From the NCBI GenBank assembly GCA_965223245.1, contig CBDCVY010000013.1, positions 1,302,001 through 1,366,000 on the forward strand: a stretch of 64,000 bases of DNA, written 5' to 3'. This stretch comes from CBDCVY01 sp965223245. GTDB lineage: Bacteria; Nitrospinota; Nitrospinia; Nitrospinales; Nitrospinaceae. Shown here piece by piece: positions 6,834 through 15,928 of this stretch (position 1 is the stretch's first letter; each line of letters opens with the position of its first letter). The notes beneath the pieces were generated by a model that was not told the origin of the DNA, did not search any database, and worked only from the letters and a program-made list of their open reading frames with translations. The position numbers were made by a program, and so were the translations under genes.

Positions 6834-8975
6834 TTATTCAGCCATTTGAGGTGCTGCTTGTGTTGCAGATTCCTCTTTTGCCTTTTTCGATTTTGGATAT
6901 TTAATACCAAGCCAAATAATGGCGGTCATAATTATAAAAAATGTCCACACAATAGTTGTTACAAAAAACCCGGACTCAGCTAAAGCCGGCGTATATTTAT
7001 CTACCGTTACATCTTTAAAAACTTTATAAATATGCCAATTCATCCTTGATAATTCTCGGATGGTACCCATCCAACTCATAAGCCAAATATCACTGAATCC
7101 CATAAAAATTAATGTGTACAAGGCCAAAGGATTGACTTTGCCCCACTGTATTTTTCCAGTTTTTGTGGCGATAGTATAAAAAATGTAATTGATTAAAGTT
7201 ACCGTCACCAAAGTAAATGCAGCTGTATTTTTTGAAACCATTAGAGCTAGGAACGCAAGGTTATCCGGAAGAACCATATCCGGATTCATCCCGGGTTCGG
7301 GAAGCATCGTGGCAAAGAAACGTCGAGGTGTGAACCATATGGTTGCTGCCAATATAATTAAGCAGAAACCTATTTTCATAAAGGGGAAAAATCTCTGAGC
7401 GTTTTCGATTCGCTGCATACTGATCCACATGTAAAGATTACTAGCGCTAAACATGGTTCCTACTAAAAGGCCTTGAACCAACATGAACATGGATTCTCTA
7501 TCGGACATGATGTACATTCCGATGGTGGCATCGTATTGATAAATTTCACGAACAAAAATGTAACCCATTGCTGGAAGAGGAATCATGATCATAACCCCAA
7601 TAGCGTTCCCCATATAACCCATCCAGTCATAGTACTCTTTTTCTTTTGGGTCCTTAGACCATAAATACATATAAGCCGCAATGATACCCACCATAAAACC
7701 ACCAAAAGTACCATTCCCTACCAGTCGATGATAATTCAGAGGCATCCAAGTCATAGTTGCGATGCGGTCCCATTCGGTCATTGTTGTAAATAGATCTGCA
7801 TAGGGTTTTGGTGGTGTTTGCATTAAGGTTGCTGGCCCATCCAACGCGCATAATAAGGACAGTCCTAATATATTTAGTATGACCCCTGTGACAATATGTC
7901 TTCCCTTTTTATTGGACTTATTTAGTGGATCCCAGGAGTACACGTAAATGTACATGACGATTGTTTCTAAAATGAAGAGAGTGGGATATCCAATGACGAA
8001 TAAAATGGGGTAAGCGTTAACTAGGTAACTAATAAAGTCTTCATAAGCGACCATCATAATGAATAAAAATAAGCCACCGGTTAAGGCCGTAAAACTGTAA
8101 CAAATGCCGATGACTTTTGTTATTTCGTGCGCCAAACGCTCAAATTTGAAATCCGCTTTAGCAAACATAATACTGGTGGAAAGCAAACCCCCTACGGCGC
8201 CATTTAGAAAAGCTAATACCAAAGCAGAGATTTCCAAATGCTCCACTGGAGTAACTGCATAAGCAAAAGCAGTTCCCACGACCCCAGCAATTAGAGCTGA
8301 AACTTTGACATTCATTACCTGGTGGAAATAGTTCAGGAAACTAACCACCAGAGCTCCAAAAGCACAGGCCCACATTCCATAAAGAACGCCGAGGTGAATA
8401 CCTACTATGATTTCACCAATAATCCCAAAGGTTACCCCTATCAGAACCCCAAGAAATACATTAGAAAGAATAATGGCTTTTCTAACACCTTGTGTACGTC
8501 GGGCTCCCATAACCTCCATAATGACAACAAACATGGGACACCCTAAAATAAAGGATGCAAATAGGATATGCATTTGAGCCGCGAACCAGGTTGCCTTGCG
8601 GTTGCCTATGCCAGGGAATGTAAATGGTTCGTTTTTTACTTCTTTAGCCAGGCCAATATCGGTTAAATAGGATTTATCTTCTTCTTCAGCTTCACCTTCG
8701 GCTCCGTCTTCGCCTTCTGCACTTTCTTCTTCGGCAGATTCCTCTCCTTCAAACTCTTCGCCGTCTTCCTCCTCTTCCTCTTCCTCCTCTTCTTCTTCCT
8801 CGTCTTCTTCATCTTGTGCTAAAGCACTTTGCGGACCACTCCATTGCAAAAAGGAAACAGAAGAATTTAGAGTGAAAGAAGGACTAAGATGAACGAGTCC
8901 ATAAAAGAAGACAAAAATCAAAACCAGCTTAAAAATGAAGGACCTATTTTGTGGAGCCGGGGTGATACTGCCCAT
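6834..8975 (-). CDS. Cytochrome bd-like oxidase subunit I homolog with an acidic linker
   Basis: A 713-residue membrane protein. The N-terminus looks like a signal or anchor (hydrophobic residues 14-30, possible cleavage after SALAQ near 54), followed by about 45 residues that are almost all Glu and Asp. A CydA-like core with a dozen or so hydrophobic segments runs from about residue 125 to 690. A His near 135 in MHILFASFILG corresponds to the CydA b595 ligand region, and a His near 415 in PLNYHRLVGNGTFGG to the b558 ligand. The classical quinol-loop GRQPW motif is not seen. Related bd-like proteins in nitrite oxidisers were proposed as terminal oxidases. Co-transcription with diheme cytochromes c suggests cytochrome c rather than quinol as electron partner, which is inference. 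No CydB-like gene is present. Confidence 0.8.
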   Translation of the reverse strand: MGSITPAPQNRSFIFKLVLIFVFFYGLVHLSPSFTLNSSVSFLQWSGPQSALAQDEEDEEEEEEEEEEEEDGEEFEGEESAEEESAEGEDGAEGEAEEEDKSYLTDIGLAKEVKNEPFTFPGIGNRKATWFAAQMHILFASFILGCPMFVVIMEVMGARRTQGVRKAIILSNVFLGVLIGVTFGIIGEIIVGIHLGVLYGMWACAFGALVVSFLNYFHQVMNVKVSALIAGVVGTAFAYAVTPVEHLEISALVLAFLNGAVGGLLSTSIMFAKADFKFERLAHEITKVIGICYSFTALTGGLFLFIMMVAYEDFISYLVNAYPILFVIGYPTLFILETIVMYIYVYSWDPLNKSNKKGRHIVTGVILNILGLSLLCALDGPATLMQTPPKPYADLFTTMTEWDRIATMTWMPLNYHRLVGNGTFGGFMVGIIAAYMYLWSKDPKEKEYYDWMGYMGNAIGVMIMIPLPAMGYIFVREIYQYDATIGMYIMSDRESMFMLVQGLLVGTMFSASNLYMWISMQRIENAQRFFPFMKIGFCLIILAATIWFTPRRFFATMLPEPGMNPDMVLPDNLAFLALMVSKNTAAFTLVTVTLINYIFYTIATKTGKIQWGKVNPLALYTLIFMGFSDIWLMSWMGTIRELSRMNWHIYKVFKDVTVDKYTPALAESGFFVTTIVWTFFIIMTAIIWLGIKYPKSKKAKEESATQAAPQMAE

Positions 8976-9095
8976 TGTGAATATCCTATCTTTGTTTAGA
9001 TGAAATAAATAAAATTTCAGGAATTGACATCGGCAAATTTATTAAGCCCTCACAAAACAGAGAGATTGATAAAATTACAAATGAAAAGGTAGAGA

Positions 9096-9123
9096 ATTAT
9101 CATATCGACTCATGAAAAGTCAA
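9096..9123 (-). promoter_or_regulatory. Candidate sigma-70 promoter of the bd-like/cytochrome cassette
   Basis: Read on the minus strand, TTGACT (9118-9123) and GATAAT (9096-9101) are separated by 16 bases and each differs from consensus at one position. The predicted start of transcription is about 115 bases before the ATG of the bd-like gene. The rest of the 8976-9292 intergenic stretch shows no further gene or clear hairpin. Confidence 0.45.
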
Positions 9124-9292
9124 GAAAATTAAAGGATTGAAGGCAACCTGTTGAAAATAATATGGCTTATTGAAAACCCCCAAAATGATATATCCCTATA
9201 GAAAAAAAGTAAGGAATTTTTAATAGAAGGCTAGTAAAAATTTCCGGAGAGCTTGGAAGTAACTTTAATTTTGATAAATATTAAAAATTGAA

Positions 9293-10345
9293 TTATTTTC
9301 TTATCGAATCGCCCATAGCCACTAATTGACCACAGGCTCCAAGAATATCTCCTCCCCGGTTTTTTCGAATAAATGCAGTATAGTTTTTGGATATTAAATA
9401 GCTTTGGAAATCGAGAATGCGAGATTGGGGTGGGGAGCAGAAATCGGACTCCTTAAAACTGTTAAACGGGATTAGATTTATTTTGGAAGGAATTCCGTGT
9501 AGCAGTTTTGCTAAGCGGACGGCATCTTCATGTGTGTCATTAATTCCCTTTAATAAAACATATTCAAAAGTTATCCTGCGTGTTGGTTTCAATGGATAAT
9601 TGCGTAAGCAATCCAATAAAGCAGCAATTGGAAACTTTTTGTTAATAGGCATAATTTGGTTTCTTGTTTGATCCTCCGTCGCATTTAGCGAAATGGCTAA
9701 ATTGACTGGAAGGTTTTCTTCTTGAAACATTTGGATTTTGTCAACTAAACCTGATGTAGAAAGTGTTATTTTTCTAGTGGAAATTCTCAAGACTTCCGGC
9801 GAAATCATTAGTCTCAAAGCATCACAGAGGGCTTCATAATTGTCTAGGGGTTCCCCCATTCCCATTATTACAATGTTGGTCACTTTATCTTTTTCGGCAA
9901 GGTCATCATTGACTGCCAAATATTGACCAATTATTTCCCCTGAGGTTAGTTGTCTTTTTAGGCCAAGGGTACCTGTAAAACAGAAGGTGCAACCCAATCG
10001 GCAACCCACTTGAGTTGAAATGCATAAACTTTTTCGGTTTTCATCTGGCATCCAAACGCTTTCAATAGTCTCTCCATCCTCTAATTCCATTAAATATTTA
10101 ATAGTTCCATCTTTGGATTGAGTTTTATCTGCCACCCTGGGAAGCTTTATGGAAAAATAGTTATCTAGTCTATTCCGTAGAGTTTTAGAAATATTTGTCA
10201 TTTCATCCATCTGATTTACACGGTGATTGTAAACCCAATTTAAAATTTGAAATGCTCTAAAGGGCTTTTCTCCCCAATTTTTAATCAATTGAATTAGGCG
10301 GTCTTGAGAGAAACCGATTAAATTTACCTTTGCAATCTGTTCCAT
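9293..10345 (-). CDS. rlmN: Dual-specificity 23S rRNA/tRNA adenine-C2 methyltransferase RlmN
   Basis: A 350-residue radical SAM enzyme that methylates C2 of A2503 in 23S rRNA and A37 of some tRNAs. The CxxxCxxC cluster motif is seen as CRLGCTFC near residues 115-122. VIMGMGEPLDNYEA follows, and the C-terminal GACGQL holds the second catalytic Cys. Length is normal for the family. It is transcribed away from the J-domain gene at 10483. Confidence 0.96.
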   Translation of the reverse strand: MEQIAKVNLIGFSQDRLIQLIKNWGEKPFRAFQILNWVYNHRVNQMDEMTNISKTLRNRLDNYFSIKLPRVADKTQSKDGTIKYLMELEDGETIESVWMPDENRKSLCISTQVGCRLGCTFCFTGTLGLKRQLTSGEIIGQYLAVNDDLAEKDKVTNIVIMGMGEPLDNYEALCDALRLMISPEVLRISTRKITLSTSGLVDKIQMFQEENLPVNLAISLNATEDQTRNQIMPINKKFPIAALLDCLRNYPLKPTRRITFEYVLLKGINDTHEDAVRLAKLLHGIPSKINLIPFNSFKESDFCSPPQSRILDFQSYLISKNYTAFIRKNRGGDILGACGQLVAMGDSIRK

Positions 10346-10482
10346 ATTACGGGTATTATTTCGCTGAAAGGCCTTATGGATAAGGCCATTTAATAATTAT
10401 TGGATCCATTATGCTTTTTAGCAATTGGTTCCCTTATATTGCGTTCCCCTTATCGCAAAGTCAACCCTGGGAGGGATTGAAT

Positions 10483-11097
10483 ATGGCCAAGGGATTGGGC
10501 CTCAAAGAATGTCATAGAATTTTAGATGTTCCTGAGGGGGCAAGTTTAAGAGAAATTCGAAAATCATTCCTGAAATTGGCAAAGGTTTATCATCCTGATA
10601 GAAACCCCCATAATCCGGATAGCGAAGAGCGATTTAAACTCATGGCCTCTGCTTTTGAGTTTCTAGAGAAATATTATCAGAAACATATGCCCATTGCTGT
10701 ACCCGCTCCTGATTTTACTTTTGACCCCGAGTTTGACCTTAGAAAATATAGGGCCAATGATTATTCAGATAAGTGCGAAGACAATTTTGATGCCTCTGTA
10801 GAATTTCCAAATCTTTTAGTTCGCCTTAAAAAGTCTTTTCTTGGATTTTTGCGTCTTATGGAGCGAAAAGTTCTGGTAATCGATTTGGATATCAATATTT
10901 TAATTAGTAAATCCACTGCTGAAAAGGGTGGAGTGATTCGAATTAAAACCGGTAAAAAACCAATACGAATTAAAATCCCAAAAAATGCTCAAGAAGGTAT
11001 GGTTCTTAAAGTTCCTGGTCGAGGTGAAAGAGGTTTCTTTAGTCGAAAACGTGGAGATTTGTATTTAAAAATTCGTATAAGCCCTGAAAATGTATAG
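10483..11097 (+). CDS. Short J-domain co-chaperone with a DnaJ C-terminal-like module
   Basis: A 204-residue protein with an N-terminal J domain (HPD at residues 37-39 in VYHPDRNP) and a C-terminal segment like the substrate-binding domain of DnaJ (VIRIKTGKKPIRIKIPK, KVPGRGERGFFSRKRGDLYL). It has no cysteine-rich zinc region, so it is a class B-like or degenerate DnaJ, distinct from the full dnaJ at 52023. The ATG at 10483 has a strong GGGAGGG ribosome-binding site 7 bases upstream and is preferred over the upstream ATG at 10411. Partner DnaK specificity is unknown. Confidence 0.82.
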   Translation: MAKGLGLKECHRILDVPEGASLREIRKSFLKLAKVYHPDRNPHNPDSEERFKLMASAFEFLEKYYQKHMPIAVPAPDFTFDPEFDLRKYRANDYSDKCEDNFDASVEFPNLLVRLKKSFLGFLRLMERKVLVIDLDINILISKSTAEKGGVIRIKTGKKPIRIKIPKNAQEGMVLKVPGRGERGFFSRKRGDLYLKIRISPENV

Positions 11098-11191
11098 TCG
11101 ATCAAATATTGAGGATTTTACTTTTTTATAAAAACCTGAATAACCAACTAACAAACTTATCAGAGATTGGTAGCCTATTGAAATTCACGGA

Positions 11192-12007
11192 CTATTGATT
11201 TGGGGCAAAGTAAATTTCGTTCTTTGGCCCTGAGTATTTTTGGTAAGTTTGGATTATTGTAGCTGTTATAAAAATACCCATAGCAATGGTACAAACTGCC
11301 ACACCTATCAACGCAAACCTTGGTTCTCCTTCAGGGATTTTATAAAAGTTAATAACATTCATTAAAACACAGATAACAGCAATGGCTGCCGAACCTGCCA
11401 TCAAACCTTTTAATAAAGGTGTGAGTAGAACATCCTTATTGATATGGTTGAGTAAGGCTACGGTAAAACATAAGGGTAAAATAGCAAGAAAAAATGGCCC
11501 TAATATCAGGCCTGCTTTTTGCGTTTTGTATTGGTTGTAAATTCTCAATCCATACCAGAGGAGGATGACTACTAAAGCCCCGGACATAAAGTCTACAGTT
11601 CTTTTCTCACGTTTTTTAGTTCGTATATAGTTTAGTGATCCTAAAACATAACCGGAAACTTCTTCTTCGCCCATTTCATAAAATCCGCCTTGCTCGGTAT
11701 CAAATGCAAATACTCTAGCAGTTACGGATTCTGCAGCAAGAGATATTGCCCGATAGGAATCTTTATCAGCTTTTTCAATTTCCAGGTAAACAATTCCAGA
11801 GTGATAATTTAAATTGTACTTCTCAATTTCAATTAAGTTTTTTGCGTAATGGCCTTTTTCCTGATGGAACTGTTCCTGGATATCCGCAAGGTCCAAAAGG
11901 GCTTGTCTAGCTTGTATGTCCTGATCGGTCTCAAAAATCCGGTTACAACCTGAAAGTAAAAACAAGGTAGTAAACAATAATATTAATTTTTTTGTATTAA
12001 GATTCAT
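11192..12007 (-). CDS. Lipoprotein with a pilin-like domain and four membrane helices, unknown function
   Basis: A 271-residue protein starting with a lipoprotein signal (LLSGC at about residues 17-21). A globular part (about 22-125) contains ALLDLADIQEQFHQEKGHYA and resembles the region after the pilin helix in type IV pilin-like proteins. Four predicted membrane helices follow (about 140-160, 167-190, 197-222, 228-252). A lipobox followed by a polytopic membrane tail is an uncommon combination. I do not recognise the family and no neighbour explains it. It is divergent from rdgB. Confidence 0.6.
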   Translation of the reverse strand: MNLNTKKLILLFTTLFLLSGCNRIFETDQDIQARQALLDLADIQEQFHQEKGHYAKNLIEIEKYNLNYHSGIVYLEIEKADKDSYRAISLAAESVTARVFAFDTEQGGFYEMGEEEVSGYVLGSLNYIRTKKREKRTVDFMSGALVVILLWYGLRIYNQYKTQKAGLILGPFFLAILPLCFTVALLNHINKDVLLTPLLKGLMAGSAAIAVICVLMNVINFYKIPEGEPRFALIGVAVCTIAMGIFITATIIQTYQKYSGPKNEIYFAPNQ

Positions 12008-12110
12008 TTGTAGAAACTATCCCTTCACAACCAAAGGGGCAAGATATAACATAGGAAACTATATTCATCAACCACAAGCTATTTAGTAGCTAATGATTGT
12101 TTAATTCGAG

Positions 12111-12680
12111 ATGATTAACATTATGAACCAGCCCGCTTTATGGAAGCAATTAAAGTTTGTCACTGGAAATCCAAATAAGTTAAGGGAGGCGCAGCAAATT
12201 TTAGGGATGAATTTGGAAGCAGTTTCAATTGATAATCTTCATGAGATTCAAACCTATGATGTTGAGGAAATAGTATTTCATAAAGCGCAAACGGCATGGG
12301 ATCAATTAAAATGTCCTGTGTTAGTTGAAGATTCAGGGCTTATTTTTAATGCTTGGAATGGATTGCCTGGCGCATTGGTAAAGTGGTTTGAGAAAACCGT
12401 AGGTTGCGAGGGCATGTTAAACATGCTCAATACTTTTGACGACCGTAGTGCTTTAGCACTTTGTCTAGTTGCCATATATGACGGAAAGGATTTTAAGATT
12501 GGTAAAGGTGAAGTCAAAGGAAGTATTGCTCAACAAATTAAAGGCACTCAGGGGTTTGGTTGGGATGTCATCTTTATTCCAGAGGGAAATAAAAAAACTT
12601 ATGCGGAAATGAAGCCTGAAGAAAAAAATGCGATTTCCCATAGGCGCCGTGCTTTCGAAGATTTAAAACAATTGATTTAA
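12111..12680 (+). CDS. rdgB: Non-canonical purine NTP pyrophosphatase (RdgB/HAM1 family)
   Basis: A 189-residue house-cleaning enzyme that hydrolyses ITP, dITP and XTP to monophosphates, preventing their incorporation. The substrate motif FVTGNPNKLREA is at about residues 17-28, with VLVEDSGLIFNAWNGLPGAL (the canonical DDSGL reads EDSGL), GFGWDVIFIP and SHRRRAF also present. An in-frame ATG at 12123 is an equally plausible start. The stop overlaps the end of the convergent gene at 12677 by four bases. Confidence 0.92.
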   Translation: MINIMNQPALWKQLKFVTGNPNKLREAQQILGMNLEAVSIDNLHEIQTYDVEEIVFHKAQTAWDQLKCPVLVEDSGLIFNAWNGLPGALVKWFEKTVGCEGMLNMLNTFDDRSALALCLVAIYDGKDFKIGKGEVKGSIAQQIKGTQGFGWDVIFIPEGNKKTYAEMKPEEKNAISHRRRAFEDLKQLI

Positions 12681-13078
12681 GTTTGTAAAGAAAGGCACCG
12701 GTGTAAGGCTTTAATATTAAGAGTATATTTTTCCAGGTTTTGATAAATCGAATCCCGGACAGTATTCAAAGTATTTCCATTGATTTTTTCGTAATCCTGA
12801 AATAAATCTTCCCAAATTTTTTTGTTTTCCAACCATCCCATTTTATTGGCAAACTTGTGACAATCTTGGGCAGTTAAACATGTAGTTTTTTGGTCCATTG
12901 CGCCGGTTCGAATACACTTTAAGGCGCTATCCACAGTAAATCCAAAACGTTGTAAAGCCGCATTTCGATAATAATCGGATTTTTCTTGTTTTTGAATTTC
13001 TTCTAGATGCTTAATATTCCATTCTAGGTGAGTAAGAAGGATATTTAAGGAAGGTTCGCCTTTATCTTGAGAATCCAT
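12677..13078 (-). CDS. Possible nucleotidyltransferase substrate-binding (HI0074/HEPN-like) protein
   Basis: A 133-residue all-helical protein. The segment AALQRFGFTVDSALKCIR (about residues 40-57) resembles the QRFEFTFELAWK signature of HI0074-type proteins, which pair with minimal nucleotidyltransferases (HEPN-MNT). No MNT gene (GSxxxG..D.D) is adjacent, so if the family call is right this is an orphan partner. The HEPN RNase motif Rx4-6H is not clear. Family assignment is tentative. Confidence 0.5.
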   Translation of the reverse strand: MDSQDKGEPSLNILLTHLEWNIKHLEEIQKQEKSDYYRNAALQRFGFTVDSALKCIRTGAMDQKTTCLTAQDCHKFANKMGWLENKKIWEDLFQDYEKINGNTLNTVRDSIYQNLEKYTLNIKALHRCLSLQT

Positions 13079-13213
13079 GGAATTACCCTAAGTGGTTTTA
13101 AGAAATATGTAATTACAAATTTTATTCTAGTCTCTCTTACTTTGGAAGAACATTTTGAAAAGCTTTTTTCAAAATGATATTCTTTCGCATTATTTATTTT
13201 CCTTAATTATCAA

Positions 13214-13642
13214 ATGGATAACAATCGTTTTCAAGATAATGGAGATGGAACCATCTCAGACAATAAAACTGGGTTAATGTGGAACAAGACAGATTCCATG
13301 ATTGACTTGAAAAAGTGGGTAAACTACCAAGATGCAGTGGATTATGTGCGTGAATTAAGCTTGAAAAAATTTGCGGGATTTGATGATTGGCGATTGCCCG
13401 ATAAAGAGGAAATGGAGACTCTTTTTGACACGTCCTTTTCTTTAAAAGATAAATTTGGAAAAACTATTCACATCAACGAAAAGTTTGAACCCGGTTGTGG
13501 TTTTTCAATGATTGCTAAAATAGTCGATGGAAGAATGCGAACCTTTGTGATTAATTTAAGGGACGGTACTTTGGATCATCCGGATGGGTTGTGGACTTTG
13601 GCAGAAGCAGCACGAGCTGTCCGTACATTATCAGTAAAGTAA
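13214..13642 (+). CDS. DUF1566 (Lcl C-terminal-like) domain protein
   Basis: A 142-residue protein that is nearly all one DUF1566 domain, recognisable by RFQDNGDGTISDNKTGLMW, the Asp/Trp-rich FAGFDDWRLPDKEEMETLFD, and an aromatic C-terminal part ending VRTLS. The fold is related to the FGE/C-type lectin group and often binds carbohydrate or acts in adhesion. There is no signal peptide, so the protein may be cytoplasmic. Its function is not established. Confidence 0.8.
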   Translation: MDNNRFQDNGDGTISDNKTGLMWNKTDSMIDLKKWVNYQDAVDYVRELSLKKFAGFDDWRLPDKEEMETLFDTSFSLKDKFGKTIHINEKFEPGCGFSMIAKIVDGRMRTFVINLRDGTLDHPDGLWTLAEAARAVRTLSVK

Positions 13643-13721
13643 GTAATTTTTTAATTAAATTAGAATTATTCTGTTTTTACTAATTTAATTTTTAAAAATT
13701 GAAAACATAGGAGCTATCTGA

Positions 13722-15686
13722 ATGGTAGATAAAATATATAATCCCCCCGCCCGAATTCAAGAAGGAGCGTGGGTTAAAAATATGGAAAATTATCGGGAAA
13801 TGTATGAGAAGTCTGTGGGCGATCCTGAAGGTTTCTGGGATGAACAGGCCGAAAACTTTGTTTGGTACAAAAAGTGGGAAAAGGTTAGAGACTTTAATTA
13901 CGATACCCGAAAGGGAAAAGTTTTTGTTGAATGGTTTCGTGGAGCGAAAACTAATATAACTGTTAATTGTATAGATAGACATATTGAATCAAAAGGGGAT
14001 CAAGTTGCTATTATTTGGGAAGGAAATGAGCCAGGTGATTCAAAAAATATTACATATAAACAATTGTTAGTTGAAGTTTGTAAGTTTGCCAATGTTCTCA
14101 AAAAACATGGAGTTAAAAAAGGGGACCGCGTTTCAATTTATCTGCCGATGGTTCCTGAGCTTGCTATTGCAATGTTGGCTTGTGCCAGGATTGGAGCAAT
14201 TCATTCGATAGTTTTTGGTGGTTTTTCTCCCACAGCCTTGGGTGAGAGAATTGTAGATTCATCTTGTTCCGTGTTAATAACCTCTGACGGGGCTTATCGT
14301 GGAGCCAAGGATATTTCTTTGAAAGCCAATGCCGATGAGGCGATGGATTTGGCGAAAAAAGAAGGTGTAAACATTCATGCCTGTATTGTAGTTAAGAGAA
14401 CTGGAACCAGTATCCAAATGCAAACAGATCGTGATCGTTGGTGGAATGATGAAATGGAAGAGGTTTCCGAGGAGTGCGACCCTGAGGTTTTGGACGCTGA
14501 GGATCCTTTGTTTATTCTTTATACTTCGGGCTCAACAGGAAAACCTAAAGGGGTTCAGCATAATGTGGGTGGTTATATGATTTATACAGCACTCACTCAT
14601 AAATATATTTTCGATTATCATGATGGTGATATTTGGTGGTGTACAGCGGACATTGGCTGGGTTACCGGACATTCATATATTATTTATGGTCCTTTGGCTA
14701 ATGGGGCGACCACTCTTATGTTCGAAGGCGTTCCTACTTATCCGGATGCAGGACGGTTTTGGGATGTAGTGGATCGGCATAAAGTGACTCAATTCTATAC
14801 CGCTCCTACTGCAATCCGTGCATTAATGTCCCATGGAGAAGAAATACCCGCAAAATATAACTTATCAACTTTAAAAGTTTTAGGTTCGGTTGGAGAGCCA
14901 ATTAACCCTGAAGCTTGGCGTTGGTATTATAAGAATATTGGACGAGGCAATTGTCCGGTGGTTGACACATGGTGGCAAACAGAAACGGGCGGTATTTTAA
15001 TAACTCCGCTTCCCGGATGTACCCCCTGTAAACCTGGCTCTGCAACATTTCCATTTTTTGGGGTGAAACCGGTTGTCATTGAGGCTGAAACCGGAAAAGT
15101 GATTGAAGGAAACGGAGTTTCAGGTGTGCTAGCCATAGAAGAAACTTGGCCCGGGCAAATGCGTACCGTTTATGGCGACCATGAACGATTTGAAGAAACC
15201 TATTTCAAGTTATATCCGGGTTATTATTTTACCGGGGATGGCTGTACTCGTGATGAAGACGGATACTATTGGGTCACTGGAAGGGTGGATGATGTCATAA
15301 ATGTATCAGGGCATCGAATTGGAACAGCAGAAGTTGAATCCGCTTTAGTGCTTCATAATAAGGTTGCAGAGGCAGCTGTAGTTGGTTTTCCACATGAAAT
15401 TAAAGGGCAGGGGATTTATGCTTACACCACCTTGATGGATAATGTTGAGTCTTCGGATGAACTCAAGAAAGAATTGATCCAATTTGTTCGAAAAGAAATT
15501 GGTGCCATTGCAACTCCAGATGTAATTCATTGGGCTCCTGGACTTCCCAAAACACGTTCAGGAAAAATTATGCGACGAATTCTTCGAAAAATTGCTGCTG
15601 ATGAAGCGGATCAATTGGGCGATGTTTCCACCCTTGCCGATCCATCCGTAGTGGATCATTTAAAGGCAACTTATAAGAAGCAGTAG
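13722..15686 (+). CDS. acs: Acetyl-CoA synthetase
   Basis: A 654-residue AMP-forming ligase making acetyl-CoA from acetate, ATP and CoA. The P-loop YTSGSTGKPKGV is near residue 270, DTWWQTETGG near 413, YFTGDG and the hinge region near 505-525, and the acetylation-regulated lysine in TRSGKIMRR near 614. Length matches the family (about 650). A purine-rich site (AGGAGC) precedes the ATG. In an autotroph it would serve acetate salvage. No acetyltransferase or deacetylase partner is adjacent. Confidence 0.96.
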   Translation: MVDKIYNPPARIQEGAWVKNMENYREMYEKSVGDPEGFWDEQAENFVWYKKWEKVRDFNYDTRKGKVFVEWFRGAKTNITVNCIDRHIESKGDQVAIIWEGNEPGDSKNITYKQLLVEVCKFANVLKKHGVKKGDRVSIYLPMVPELAIAMLACARIGAIHSIVFGGFSPTALGERIVDSSCSVLITSDGAYRGAKDISLKANADEAMDLAKKEGVNIHACIVVKRTGTSIQMQTDRDRWWNDEMEEVSEECDPEVLDAEDPLFILYTSGSTGKPKGVQHNVGGYMIYTALTHKYIFDYHDGDIWWCTADIGWVTGHSYIIYGPLANGATTLMFEGVPTYPDAGRFWDVVDRHKVTQFYTAPTAIRALMSHGEEIPAKYNLSTLKVLGSVGEPINPEAWRWYYKNIGRGNCPVVDTWWQTETGGILITPLPGCTPCKPGSATFPFFGVKPVVIEAETGKVIEGNGVSGVLAIEETWPGQMRTVYGDHERFEETYFKLYPGYYFTGDGCTRDEDGYYWVTGRVDDVINVSGHRIGTAEVESALVLHNKVAEAAVVGFPHEIKGQGIYAYTTLMDNVESSDELKKELIQFVRKEIGAIATPDVIHWAPGLPKTRSGKIMRRILRKIAADEADQLGDVSTLADPSVVDHLKATYKKQ

Positions 15687-15928
15687 GGCTTAATCGTATT
15701 GCCAGACTTCCACTTTTCCCTCCTATTTTTCCTCCTATTTGGTTGACAAGTTAATAGAAAAAAAACTAATATCAAAAAAAATTAGTAAAGCATATCCATT
15801 AATTCCATTTTATTAACCACGTCTTGAGTTGTCGTTGAATTTATAAAAATGTTTTAACGACTTGAATAATCAAAGAGTTATGTAATAAAGAATTATTTCT
15901 CCGAAACCTAAAAAAGTAGGAGAGCCGC

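Noticed and set aside
8760..8830. GA/CT-rich simple-sequence stretch as a possible DNA repeat
   Set aside because: It codes for the acidic Glu/Asp linker of the bd-like protein; no regulatory repeat needs to be invoked.
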